DNA of 64,000 bases, taken from Eledone cirrhosa. Its lineage: Eukaryota > Mollusca > Cephalopoda > Octopoda > Eledonidae. Both the position numbers and the translations under genes were made by a program. Location of the stretch: positions 208,919,718 to 208,983,717 of the forward strand of contig OZ024740.1 in the NCBI GenBank assembly GCA_964016885.1, written 5' to 3'. Positions 20,790 to 31,649 of this stretch are shown in pieces. The notes under the pieces are model-generated. The model was not told the DNA's origin and ran no database searches. It was given only the letters and a program-made list of their open reading frames with translations. The stretch's first letter is position 1; every line of letters begins with the position of its first letter.

Positions 20790-23700
20790 TGTTGGGAAGT
20801 GCTCTCTTCCCAACAAAATGCTGGGAAGAGAGCACTTCCCTCTCTACTCTGATTTTCCTTTTCAAATGAAATTTGAAAAAGTCAATCAGGGCATCACCGA
20901 AGAGGTAAGTGCTCGTCTTCAGCCCTTTCAAACGTGTCCACCATACTATCTCTTTCGCCATGGCCACCAGACAGATAAAAACTGCCTGCCCTTCCCGGCT
21001 AAAGGAAGAGGGCGGGGCAATCCTCACAATGGACTCAGATGATAGCCGGATCCGTCCTGCACGCGACAGCAAGTGTTCGACATAAACCCACAAGTCAGCA
21101 ATTTTCGGACACTGGACGAGTGCGTGCAGGACGGTTTCGTCGCCCTGCGCGCATCTCGGACATGCCCGGCTGACGGCACCTCCATTCCTGTAGAGTTTAT
21201 CCCGAACTGGCAAGGCTCCTCGGTAGCACTGCCAGGCCAGGGATTTCTGGAAGTTGTCCATAGGCCCCGGCCCGAAAGTTCTTCCGAAGAGAATAGCTAG
21301 TTGATTTTCGTCGACGCCTAGAGTTTCCCCAAGTACGTCGTCGCTCTTCCCCTCCACTAATCCTCTATAGAACGCCGAGGTGGAGTTTCCACCGATCACA
21401 TTGCCCGATTGGTCGAGGGCTGTGAGCACCTGAAAACATTCCAGTCTCCAAGCGCTCCCTCTCGGTCTTCGCTTGACCCAGGACTGCAGCTCCGTCAAGG
21501 AAACGAGCTGAGGAAAAACGCGTCTAGCAAACGGCGACCACACCTGATCACCGTTGAGGAAGAGGTGGAGATGTAGCCAGAGCGCGTGCCTGCGCATCAT
21601 CAGCCACGGCATGCCCAGCTCTCCACGTAGCGGGTGTTGACAACAGATGGACTGCCTGACCATCGGAGCGCGTCCCTTCCACAAAAAGCGAAAGAGCAAA
21701 CGCTCCAGCGCAGTCAGGCGAGGCTTAGGACAAAGTACGACGGTCAGGCGGTAGCAGATGACAGACACGATGTACGCGTTAGCCACCTCCGCTCGACCTT
21801 TCAGGAATAGCTTCCTCTCCGCCCATTTCTGGCTGAGAGAAGCCACCCTGCTCGTTACCTCGTCCCAGTTTTTGTCCGTCTGGAGGTCCGGACCGAACCA
21901 GACCCCTAGCAATTTAACCGGTCCGTCCGTCCAGCGTCCGACGACGCTTTTGGACGGCATGGATCTACCTCTCCAGGTGCCGAGCTGCAGGCCCACTGAC
22001 TTTTCCTGGTTGATCATTGCTCCTGTCAACGCTTCGTATTCTCTTAGTGTAGTACCGATCGCCTCGATGTGTTTGGCGTTCGACACCACTACGGTGACAT
22101 CGTCCGCATATGCTGACACGGATCTTCCGCATCCTAGTTCGCGCGGGACGCCCCTCAACGTCTCCAGTTTGTGCAGTAATGGCTCGAGAGTCAATACGTA
22201 CAAGAAGGACGAGAGGGAGACATCCTTGGCGGACCGAGCGCATGATGTTGAACGGTTCCGAAAGGTGACCGTTCACTCTCACCACAGAGCAGATGTCGCT
22301 GTGCATGGCAGCGATCCAGCCTCTGAAGACGGGTCCAAAGCCAGCCGCCCTCAGGACTGCCGCTAGGTAACGATGGTCGACCCTATCGAAAGCTTTCTAC
22401 TGATCTAAATTGATCAAGGACCCACCCGTGCCAGGTACCCTAGCTACCCTTTCTACGATGTATCACATGAGGTGAAGGTTGTCGTGGATGGATCTGTCGG
22501 GAATGGCGCATGTCTGCGCCTCTCCCACCAGACCACCAACGACAAGCGCCAACCTCTTTGCTAGCACCTTGGCCAAAATCTTGAATTCTGTGTTTAGCAG
22601 AGTTATGGGCCTGAAATTATCTATGTTATCCCCCTAGTTCGGATCCTTTCTCAGCAGCACCACCGCACCTCGGCTCACAGAGCTGGGAATTCTCCCGTTC
22701 TGTTGCCAGTTGCAGTAGACTTCCGCCAAGAGGCCTCCGAACAAGTCTGGCATCTGTACGTAAAGTTCATAGGGCAGACCATCCAAATCAGGCGATTTAC
22801 CCCTTGTGCAGCCAGTCATTGCCTCCCTTACTTCAGCGGCTGTTATCGGCTTTTCGCAACACTTCGCCTCAGTGGCCGAGAGCCGCGGCAGTCCGTCGAG
22901 GTAGACACTAAAGTCCATCCCTCGACCCGGCCCACCGCTGCCCCCGAACAGCTGAGCGAAGTGTCGCTGAAAAGCTTCACACATTTGCCCGGGATCGAGT
23001 AGCATGCGCCCTTCGTGGTCCACCAAAGACCGGATTGTGGCTTTGTTGCCACGACGCGCCTCCGCCACTCGGGCCCATTGAACGGCTTTCGTCCCCTCGT
23101 GTCTGAGAGCACGCACCCTTGCTCTGACAACGCAGCCTTCGTGCTTTGCATTGAAGAATTGGTCAAGGGCCAATTTCGCCGCAAGCACGTCGGTCGCAAT
23201 GCCTTTGCTAAGCGCCTCGTCTAATTTTCTAACTAGTTCTCCCTCTGCTCTATTTTTCTCTATTGCTAAAGCCTTACTAAACCTAATTTATTCTATTCTA
23301 ATCACTCTTTTCAGAGCAAACCACCACTTGTTGTTGACGATGGCCCCCGTCAACGCCCGCTTAACTAGTTCGCTAATCCGGTCTCTGTAGGCCTTGCGCG
23401 CTGGTAAGGACGCGTTTAGCTTCCAGTAGCCGGGTCCTCGTCTATGAAGCCTATCTAAGTCAAGCACACAGATCACGAATTTGTGGTCCGTGTAGCTGAC
23501 TATCTTGAATTGTGGACAGCCTATGCTAGACCTATCTATTTCCCTACAAAATACTCTATCTAGATATGATCTGGATGACCCTACGCTATTTGTCCAAGTC
23601 CACATTGGCACATTAGGGAAATCCAATCGGTACCTGTCAGACAGTTCAAAACGCCTGAGCAGGTTGGTGAGGCTCTTGCACCCTCCACCCCTATCCGCTA

Positions 23701-24162
23701 ATCCCACACAGTCCCAGCGTGCATCTAAGATCCCGTTCCAGTCGCCCACTAACACTAAAGAGCGGGACGTTCCAAGAAAGGTCTCAAGACGCCGGAAGAA
23801 ATCAGGCCGCCCTGCTCCTGTCGGGGCATAGACGGCCACTAGCCTGAAAGCTTGCCCGTCTCCGCTGGTCACGTCCAGCACCACCAGCTTACTCTCTGGG
23901 TCCAGAAAGATGGCCCGTATGGCGAGATCCAAACCTCTCCGAAAAAGCACAGCAACTCCTCCCCCGATCCAGGACGGCTGGGAGATGCGTACACATCGTA
24001 GCCGCCGAAGATCGGTGCGAAGGCCCGTGCTTCGGAGATTCTGGTCTCGCTGATGGCCACTACATCTATGTTTAGTGACCTGAGGTCGTTGAGCAGGTGA
24101 CCCTGCTTCCATGACGACCCCAAGCCACGCGCATTTATGCTGCCTCGTCTGAGTGAGGTCAT
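20790..24162 (-). pseudogene. Tx1-B ORF2 (endonuclease, RT), disabled
   Basis: From MTSLRRGSINARG through the endonuclease (LVLVGDWNGILDARWD, YTDHKFVICVLDL), the linker, RT motifs (KSPDLDGLPYELYVQ, then the motif A region near 22390 reading 'DQ*KAFDRVDH' with a stop, VRQGC, SAYADDVTVVVS), the thumb-side WTDGPVKLLGVWFGPDL and the C-terminal CPRCAQGDETVLHALVQC. The longest intact frame (22203-20584) is 539 residues and covers the YADD box onward. Lesions relative to Tx1-D include a G-run frameshift, at least three stops, a +1 insertion and a foldback replacement of the last coding bases. Inactive. Confidence 0.9.
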
Positions 24163-24196
24163 GTTTAAAATAGAGTGGAAAAGATGGGAAAGACCA

Positions 24197-26293
24197 CTTA
24201 CCGTACTTTTGGTAGAGGAGGGATGGTTTTTACATCCCTTTTCACTTGATCGTCTGGTGAAGGGACCGTTCAATCGTCCCTTCGGCTGGTCGTCGGCTCT
24301 TCTATGAGTATGTCCGAATATACTCTTCGATTGATAGTTCCTCCTAGGTCCCTGAAATCACCAACTGCGTTGGGGAATTTCGTTTTAATGTTTGTGTATT
24401 GTTTCTGTGCTATTTTTAGCAGTCTTATGTTAGTTGGCATTTTGATTGGTGCTGGTATTATGTAGTCGTGTTGTGAAATGTATGTGTGTTCAATTATGTA
24501 AGTCATTAGTTTCTTGTTGTGTGTATTTATTGCCGTGCATTTGTTTTTCTGAGGGTGGGTGTGGTTCTGCTATTTTCTTGTCGTTGTTGCTGGGTGTGTG
24601 TGTTTTGTTGTTGTGTTTGCGATGTTGGTGCTTGTGGTGGTGGTGTTGAAGGTGTTGTTGGCGGTGGGATTGTCGCCGGTGGTGATGGTGGTGCTAGTGT
24701 GGGTGGTGATGGTGTTGGTGGTGTTGCTGCTGTGAGTCTCTTTGCAGTAGACTTTACCCTTTTCTCATTTCTTTCCACCCTTTTCAAAGGCGACGATGCG
24801 CTGCTTCTGCGTTTGTGCCTTCTTACGACCTTTTGCCATCCCTCTCCCACCTCACACTCCATGTCTGATTCTGTGAGGTCGGGGAGGGGTACCAGCTCCA
24901 CTCTTTCACTTGTTGTTGTTGGTGATGTTTGCACTGGAGTCTCTGTTGCAGCTGCATTTGGTATTGCTGTTGTTGTTGTTAATATTTCCACTGCTGCTGC
25001 TGTTTTTGATTTCCGTGGAGTGGGTATGGGTGCCACAGACCCATCGTTCTTGGTTGCCGCTTGTCCTGTTGCTGGTAGCCGTGGAGCCGGTTTCGGAAGG
25101 AGGGGTTTTCTCCTTTCTCAGGGTCTTCTCGTTGCAGAAGGCCCTGAGGTGAGTCTTCGATCCACAGCGAAAGCATTTCGGGCGTTTGCCCTCAACACTT
25201 ATGGGCAGTTGAGTGCCGTTATCGAAGTCAATCACATCCGGGATAGCTTCGATGCACTCCTGGTTGGTTTGGATTAACATCTCAATGGAGGTACCGACCC
25301 AATCTTCTCTTACTTTTTTCTGTACTTGCAGTACAGTTGTTTTGTCCTCGATTCCGACGAGGACAGACGCGGCCAGCCAAGAAGGGGCCATCCCGGGGGG
25401 GGGACGTGGGTCAGTTTGACCCTCACAATTTTTTGCCCGCAGTAGGAGGGCACCAACACCATTTCCTCGCTCCTTAGGGTCACTACGGAATGAGCCTTTG
25501 CCTCCTGGGGTGTGGCAAAAAGTACGTCTACGGTGGCATATTTTTTGCCTCGGGTGATGTGCGTTTTCCGCTGCCACACAGACCCCAAGGCTTTTTGTAT
25601 TTGAGTCTCTGTGGCTCTTTCAACCCTACGGGATTTTGTACTTACTGTACGGTACGTGACCGTACAGTGTTGTTGGGTTTCGAAAATTTTTTCCGCTGCC
25701 TTGCAGATTGCTCGGTGTCCAGTCTTTGTCACCATCTTCTTCGCTTCCTCTAATTCCTCATTTGTTATGAGGATTGTTTCCAGGTTCTTCGCAATACCTG
25801 CAAACGAGATTGGTTTTTCTTTGCTGCTGTTGTTGTTGTCGTCAGAGATGCTGTTACTTTTGTTGTTGCTGCAGGTACTACGACTACTGCCTCCGCCGCT
25901 GTTGCTGTGGTTGTTGTTGGTGTTGCTGCTGCTAATGCTGTTGTTGTTTATGCTGCTGGTGATGCTGTTGCGGCTGCTACTGTTGTTTTCATTGTCACTG
26001 TTGCTGTTGTTATTACGGCTGCTACTGCTATTATTCCTGACGTCAGACGAATGAAATGGGTTTTCGTATTTCCCGCACACCTGTTTCGTCGTTGTCGTCG
26101 TCGTCGTGGAGAAATCTTGCACGCTTTGCACGAGACTTTTCTTTTCTGTCGTCGCTTGTGAAAGAGAAGGGAGGGAGAGAGACACATTTAAAGAAGGGAG
26201 GGAGAGAGACAATCTTCTCTCTGCTGTAGTGATGATTGAGGAAGAAGACGGAATGAGTGGGAGTGACCTATGAAAATTCTTTTTCGTAGCCAT
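24197..26293 (-). pseudogene. Tx1-B ORF1
   Basis: Starts at MATKKNFHRSLPLIPSSSS, the start I prefer because Tx1-D keeps the same MATKKN after its UTR. A Ser/Asn-rich low-complexity stretch of over 80 residues follows, then the core HCTVTYRTVSTKSRRVERAT, KKYATVDVLFATPQEAKAHS and LVPSYCGQKIVRVKLTHVPP. A run of nine C (25395-25403 on the minus strand) breaks the frame. The next frame gives SWLAASVLVGIEDKTTVLQV, then the CFRCGSKTHLRAFC knuckle with all four ligands. The C-terminal third is Pro/Thr/Gln-rich and ends FPNAVGDFRDLGGTINRRVY. It is otherwise nearly complete. Confidence 0.85.
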
Positions 26294-26506
26294 GTTGTTT
26301 TTTTTGTTTAAAATAAATATTGGGCACAAAACCCCAATAAGCAGTTATTTAACCCCGAAGGGCCAAATAACGGGCAGAACGACCCCTCTCACGAGGAGGA
26401 GGGTGTTTTTCTCTACAAGTTCGTTAAAGTTTTAAACAATTTACAATTGTTATAGCGTTCAAAATTTACAATACCTTACAGAGCCGAGCCTCCGTCAACC
26501 ATAGCA

Positions 26507-26509
26507 TTA

Positions 26510-26541
<32 letters not shown>
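26507..26541. repeat. (AAT)n at the Tx1-B 5' end
   Basis: About eleven AAT units between the Tx1-B 5' UTR and the truncated RLE LINE fragment. The matching tract in the right block is about 46176-46196. Confidence 0.95.
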
Positions 26542-26542
<1 letters not shown>

Positions 26543-26935
26543 CTGGTGGTTGTGGACAAAGAAAAAAGATCGTGCCTGATTGTGGATGTGGCCTGCCCAT
26601 TCGACACGAGAGTGCAAGAGAAGGAGAGGGAGAAAATTAACCGATACCAGGACTTAAAGTGGGAGGTAAAAAGGATTTGGAACTGCCATGAAGTCAAAGT
26701 GATCCCGATTGTCATAGGCGCACTAGGTACTATCTCAAAAAGTTTCCAGGGATGGTTAAAGAAAATTGGCCCCTTCACGCTTTTTGGAACGCTTTAAAAG
26801 GCATGCTTGCTGGGAACAGCAAGAACCCTCCGATACGTCCTGAATATCTGAGGCTGCAGGTAGTGGCTTGATATTCATTTCAACAAACTTTCCAGTTAAA
26901 TAATATCAATGACTGAGACTCAAAGAGTAATAACA
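26542..26935 (+). pseudogene. RLE-type LINE C-terminal fragment and 3' UTR
   Basis: Plus-strand fragment with EKRSCLIVDVACPFDTRV, KINRYQDLKWEVKRIWNCHE and VIPIVIGALGTISKS. This is the restriction-like endonuclease end of R4/Dong/NeSL-type LINE proteins (KRSCLIVDVACP holds the second Asp; KxxKY-like residues follow). It is 5'-truncated, keeps the ORF end (stop at 26795) and about 140 bp of 3' UTR, and ends in (AAC)n/(AAT)n. The twin is 46175-45780 in reverse, about 97% identical and cut at almost the same base, so the two share one insertion event. Assignment to R4/Dong is by motif memory, not a search. Confidence 0.7.
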
Positions 26936-28638
26936 ACAACAATAATAATAATAATAATTTCTTTATTGGCCACAAGGGCTGACATCAAGAAAAACATTAC
27001 AGACGGCACAGGACGGTACAGGACGGTACGATGTGGGTTTTGTGCGTGTAAATATTTTTATTATTTATATAAGAAAAGAAAAAAAAGGACATAGAAACAT
27101 ATATATATATATATAAACAATAAAAAAGAAAATTGAAACAATGAAAAATTCCCCAATAGGGGAGAAACCTCCGAGGGTTACTCGTGGCGAAAACCACACA
27201 AAAGACCACGGCCACCCTGACCACCAGGGCGAGCGCCCTCTCTCAATTTTTCCATTTCTCAAACTACAGACGTATATTCAGAGCGGTCCCGTTCACTCGG
27301 ACCATTCTCGCTACATTCACCCACCTTTCAACAAACTTGCTAGAAGGCAGCACTTGCCTCTCCACCCTGATTTTCCTCTTCAAGTGAAACTTGAAAAAGT
27401 TAATTAAGGATTCGCCGAGGAGGAAAGTGTCTGTCTTTAACCCTTTCAACCTTGTCCACCACACAATCTCTTTCGCCATGGCCACCAGGCAGATGAAAAC
27501 CGCCTGCCCTTCCTCCTCGAAGGAAGACGGCGAGACCATCTGCACAATGGACTCAGTCGATAACCGGATCAGTCCCACACGCGACAGCAACTGTTCGATA
27601 TAGCTCCACAAGTCAGCAATGCTCGGGCACTGAACGAGTGCGTGCACGATGGTTTAGTCGCTCTGCGCGCATCTCGGACAGGCTCGGCTGACGGCACTTC
27701 CGTGCCTGTAGAGCTTATCTCGAACCGGCAGCGCTCCCCGGTAGCACTGCCAGGCCAGGGATTTTTGGAAATTATCCATAGGCTGAAAGTTCTCCGGAAG
27801 AGAGCAAACAGCTGATCTTCTTCGACGCCCAGGATCTCTCCGAGAACGTCGTCGCTCTTCCCCTCCACTAGTCCTCTATAGAACGCCGAGGTGGATGTTC
27901 CACCGATACTGGTGCCCAGCTGGCAGAGGGCAGTGAGCGCCTGGAGACATTCCAGTTTCCAAGCGCTATCCCTCGGTCTTTTTCTGACCCAGGAGACGAG
28001 GTGTGGCAAAACGTGCCTGGCGAACGGCGACCACACCTGTTCACCGTCAAGGAAGCACCAGAGATGTCGCAGCCTCAGCGCATGTTTGTGCATCATCAGC
28101 CATGGCATGCCCAGTCCTCCACGCAACGGGTGTTGACAGAAGATGGATCGTCTGCCCATGGGAGCGCGTCCCTTCCACAAAAAGCGGATGAGGAGGCGCT
28201 CCATTTTGGTGAGAGTTGGGCCGGGGCAAGGGACGACGGTGAGGCGGTAGCAGATGACGGATGCGATGTACGCATTCGCCACCTCCGCCCGGCCTTTCAG
28301 GGACAGCTTCCTCTCGGCCCATTTCTGGGTGAGGGAGGCCACCTTGCTCGTCACCTCGTTCCAGTTTTTCTCCATCTGGAGGTCCGGTCCGAACCAGACC
28401 CCGAGCAATTTAACCGGTCCGTCCGTCCAATGCCCCACGACGCTGTCGGACGGCATGGACTTGCCTCTCCTGGTGCCGAGCTGCAAGCCCACCAACTTTT
28501 CCTGGTTTATCTTTGCTCCTGTCACCACTTCGTATTCCTTGAGAGCGGTGCCGAGCATCTGGACGTGTCTGGTGCTCGACACCACCATGGTGACGTCGTC
28601 GGCGTAAGCCGACTCGGATTTCCCGCATCCTAGTTCGC
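26936..28638 (-). mobile_element. Tx1-C: 5'-truncated Tx1-like LINE
   Basis: Starts inside the RT just before SAYADDVTMVVSSTRH (28638) and runs to a 3' UTR with AATAAAGAAA and (ATT)n. It keeps KINQEKLVGLQLGTRRGKSM, the C-terminal half with frameshifts near 27790, and an intact last segment (27647-27264). It is clearly more diverged from Tx1-B and Tx1-D than they are from each other (for example ILGVEEDQLFALF against TLGVDENQLANLF). It is inserted between the CATA repeat (28640-28800) and the RLE fragment; the right block lacks it. Confidence 0.9.
27264..28636 (-). pseudogene. Tx1-C ORF2 3' half
   Basis: Frame 28588-27569 gives EYEVVTGAKINQEKLVGLQL, LLGVWFGPDLQMEKNWNEV, AEVANAYIASVICYRLTVVP, RPRDSAWKLECLQALTAL and RGLVEGKSDDVLGEILGV. 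It then slips out of frame inside the segment matching GPGPMDNFQKSLAWQCYRG. Frame 27647-27264 resumes with LVQCPSIADLWSYIEQLLSR and ends KGLKTDTFLLGESLINFFKF plus the family C-terminus. Only the YADD box of the RT core is present. Truncated, dead copy. Confidence 0.88.
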
Positions 28639-28639
28639 G

Positions 28640-28800
28640 TAATGCAATCGTGCAATGCCTGTGCGTGAAAAATATTTTTAAAGTGAGGAAAGACTGTGCA
28701 CTGAGCCAATCCTACTCTCTGAGCAACAGTAGCTATGACCCGAAAAGAAGAAAAGATCAACATCATCGGTAACTACTGAGCTGCAGGTTTTATGTCGGCA
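28640..28800 (-). repeat. CATA-bounded repeat next to Tx1-C
   Basis: Matches 45560-45725 in reverse at about 94% (for example 'cacgcacaggcattgcacga', 'ggattggctcagtgcacag'). It ends at (CATA)n 28800-28838. The break to Tx1-C at 28639 coincides with 'gcatta', where the right-block copy continues into (ATT)n. Confidence 0.8.
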
Positions 28801-28865
28801 TACATACATACATACATGCATGCATACATCCATATACAAACATACATGTGTGTGCATGTATGTGT

Positions 28866-29244
28866 TATCCTTAAAAATGCGAGAAGACATCTATAAAATA
28901 AGTAGCATTCAAATGTTGGAGTCAATTAAATTCACAATACTCTCCCCCACTCTAAACCACGCAAAATCACTACACTGTCCCTCTAAATTCACTACACTTC
29001 CTAACCACCACTAAATTCACTACTTCCACTCTAAATTAAATACGCTCCCCTACCCCCGTTAATATTTAATATTTAAGTTTTAAAAATTCCACTTTTTAAA
29101 ATATTTTCTCCCCCTGTCTTATTTGAAGAGAATTGATCATCAGCGTTAATGATTTTTAAATGAACTATTGAATTAACTTGTATGACTCTCCACATTAAAA
29201 TTGTTTGCTCTGACGTAACTCTATGAAACTATAGCAGCCGTCGC
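28866..29244. other. No recognisable feature; CACTAC-rich stretch
   Basis: 28930-29060 repeats 'ctctaaattcactac' with variations in about five irregular units, a degenerate minisatellite. Nothing else recognised. Confidence 0.5.
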
Positions 29245-29560
29245 TCGTTATACAAAACAGTCATTACTTATTTTATCTATTGAGACGTAATTCTTAAACT
29301 GTTAATCGGATAAACGTTTATAAAGTCTTAATTAAATGTAATCTATTGACATTTCACTGCGTTAAAAATACACTTGAGGCCATCTTGAAAAAAACCAAAC
29401 AACATAAAGCAATGACCGCTTGATAAAGATTGACACTCAAAACAGTTTCTAAAGTTTACAACACCAATAATATCAATAACAACAATAACATCAATAACAT
29501 TTGATGTTATTGGTGTTGTTGATGATGATGTTCATGTTTAGCTTTAGGTCAGTCTTGACA
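29245..29560 (+). repeat. Dispersed 300-bp repeat, copy 1
   Basis: Shares 'cagtcattacttattttatc', 'gttaatcggataaacgttta' and 'gtcttaattaaatgtaatct' with 42297-42560 in the same order and orientation. It ends with an 'aataacatcaataacatttg' / 'gatgttattggtgttgttga' inverted motif. No coding capacity. Class unknown, perhaps a non-autonomous DNA transposon. Confidence 0.7.
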
Positions 29561-29665
29561 GAGCAATCTATAATGATAGGCGGACATAAGTGTCAAGCTC
29601 TTCAAGAAACCATTGGTAAATGAATTAATTATCTTATGTTGATTACTATATATAATATATATATA

Positions 29666-30018
29666 TATCAATGATATTAATAAATGGAAACTATATTTAT
29701 AAAAACCATATTTATTCTATTATATTTATTTCAAGGGTACCAAAACTTTGGTACGCTCTCATCAGATAAAATACAAAGTTTGTTTTATAAATAGTGACAT
29801 ACCCAGGAATCAGACCTTAACGGTTCAAGTTCCGTCTGGATAGTCAGACGGAACTTGAACCGTTAAGGTCTGATCCCTGGGTATATCACTATTTATAAAA
29901 CAAACTTTGTATTTTATCTGATGAGAGCGTACCAAAGTTTTGGTACCCTTGAAATATATATAATAGAATAAATATGGTTTTTATAAATATAGTTTCCATT
30001 TATTAATATCATTGATAT
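29666..30018. repeat. Near-perfect 353-bp palindrome with hammerhead-like cores
   Basis: Two arms of about 173 bp are separated by a 6-base loop (29839-29844) with few mismatches. Each arm, read outward from the centre, holds CTGATGA, a long hairpin (gtaccaaa...ttttggtac) and GAAA: plus strand 29918-29924 and 29951-29954, minus strand 29765-29759 and 29732-29729. These are the two fixed core boxes of the hammerhead ribozyme on either side of a stem II. The centre contains 'cggttcaagttccg', close to a pol III B box. No coding capacity. Confidence 0.85.
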
Positions 30019-30093
30019 TAATAAATTTGTCGAGTTCTTCGAATCTGTTATAAATATATTTGTTGAATTACCAACAAATTAAATATCCCTTTG

Positions 30094-30143
<50 letters not shown>
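30019..30143 (+). repeat. Dispersed repeat ending in (TA)n
   Basis: The stretch 'cttcgaatctgttataaata', 'gttgaattaccaacaaatta' and 'atatccctttgcttatat' recurs at 57868-57950. The (TA)n runs from 30094 to 30143. Confidence 0.75.
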
Positions 30144-30144
<1 letters not shown>

Positions 30145-30632
30145 GGGATAACAGATTATTGTTATAGGTAGTCCACTTAGGTGTAGTCCAGTTAGGGTAC
30201 TCCGAGTAGTGGATGGTATCAACGTTGGCTAAGTTTGACTCAACAAGGTGTTTCCATAGTGATGTTGCGAGTACGCCGTGATTTCTATGTTGTTAACACT
30301 TGGAGTAATGATAAATCAAAAAAGAAGAGTGACACGGTTTGCTATACAATAAGGGCTTTAATCACATTGCTGACAATTGTTTCTCTGAACTGGTAGGTCT
30401 AGAGATCGCTACTCGCCTGTTTCTGCGTCAATCGATCACCAATACATAGTTATAACCTCGTTATAAGCTCGCAAGATCTGATGAATTGACTGGTTATAAC
30501 TATGTATTGGTGATCGATTGACGCAGAAACAGGCGAGTAGCGATCTCTAGACCTACCAGTTCAGAGAAACAATTGTCAGCAATGTGATTAAAGCCCTTAT
30601 TGTATAGCAAACCGTGTCACTCTTCTTTCTTG

Positions 30633-30640
<8 letters not shown>
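30144..30640. repeat. (TA)n-flanked repeat with an asymmetric inverted duplication
   Basis: 30144-30457 matches the linear copy 55691-56000 ('gtagtccacttaggtgtagt', 'gaagagtgacacggtttgct'). From 30458 the sequence turns back: 30492-30640 is the inverted copy of 30311-30457, with a 34-base loop. In the linear copy the loop sequence continues after 'gttataacc' in the opposite sense. This shows the palindrome arose by joining an inverted second copy that extends 34 bases further. (TA)n tracts flank both ends. Confidence 0.85.
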
Positions 30641-30718
<78 letters not shown>

Positions 30719-30998
30719 GTATAATTGTGCATATATGTATGTGTGTATTTGTATATATATATATATATATATATACACTTGTGTATATATGTATATTTAT
30801 GTATGTGTGTAGATATATATGTGTGTGTGTGCGTTTGTATTTGTATGTGGTTATGTATGTTATGTATGCACATGTATGTGGGTATATATCTATATATACA
30901 TGTGTATATGTATGTGTGTGTATATGTAGATGTGAGTGTATGTATATATTTATTTATGTTTATATCTTTATTTGTATGTGTATGTGTGTGTGTATATA

Positions 30999-31073
<75 letters not shown>

Positions 31074-31095
31074 ACACACACAACACACACACACA
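30636..31095. repeat. (TA)n, (TATG)n and (AC)n microsatellites
   Basis: Pure (TA)n to about 30715, irregular TATG/TGTA sequence to 31000, then (AC)n 31004-31094. Long open frames across it (Tyr-Ile, Cys-Val, Thr-His repeats) are not genes. Confidence 0.97.
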
Positions 31096-31334
31096 TTTCT
31101 TATCTTTTATAATATTTTTTATCAAATTTATATTTCTCTTTATATTTATCATCTATTTAATTTTTTCAATAAGTTTGTATAGTAATGTGCTAGAGTGGTT
31201 TGACGCTATATTTCTGTAGTTGGACAACATAGATTTTCCATGCATTATGGCGTCATTTCGGATTTTTTAAATGTAAACATTTTCTTTGGTTGCTGGCTGT
31301 CGTGTGTTTTGGTGAAGTTATAATAAGGTTTTTT

Positions 31335-31440
31335 AATCTTAAATAACTGATTTTGAAAAGTCCCAGGAAGGGATGAAACGTTCGTAGATCAACATTTAAT
31401 TTAAAAACGTGTTTGGTGTCTATTTTAATGAATAATTTGC
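31335..31440 (+). other. Hammerhead-like motif in AT-rich sequence
   Basis: CTGA (31347-31350) is followed by a short stem GTCCC/GGGA (31360-31364, 31370-31373), then T and GAAA (31375-31378), then CG-TT-CG and TA (31379-31386). The last part can form the tiny stem III of Penelope-type hammerheads with a UA cleavage site. The first box is degenerate (CTGATTTTGA), so self-cleavage is doubtful. Confidence 0.35.
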
Positions 31441-31649
31441 TTCTAGTGTAATTATTATTTTTAGCACAATAGGATTTTGTATACATGCTTTTTTGAGAAA
31501 TTCTTTCAAACAAGCATGAAACATAACCTTTTGTACTGCTTTTTATAATCAATTACTCTATTTTTAGCTGTTTTTAACTTCTCCACCTATGTTTCTAATG
31601 TTTTTATATTGTTTTTGTAAAAAACGATATCTATTTCATATATATATAT

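Larger units (their letters stand above)
20546..26505 (-). mobile_element. Tx1-B: nearly full-length Tx1-like LINE
   Basis: About 6.0 kb on the minus strand. The 5' UTR starts 'aatgctatggttgacgg' next to (ATT)n. ORF1 is 26293-24197, ORF2 24162 to about 20830, and the 3' UTR ends with AATAAAGAAA and (ATT)n. It is about 97% identical to Tx1-D at 46197-52222 in the stretches compared. ORF2 carries a frameshift in the endonuclease G run, a stop near 23288, a stop near 22632, a one-base insertion after RQGC (22232), and a rearranged 3' end of the coding part at 20787-20830. An RLE LINE fragment lies head-to-head at its 5' side, exactly as at Tx1-D. Confidence 0.93.

Noticed and set aside
30553..31219. 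Frames of 150-199 codons with Tyr-Ile, Cys-Val and Thr-His repeats
   Set aside because: Artefact of (TA)n, (TATG)n and (AC)n arrays.
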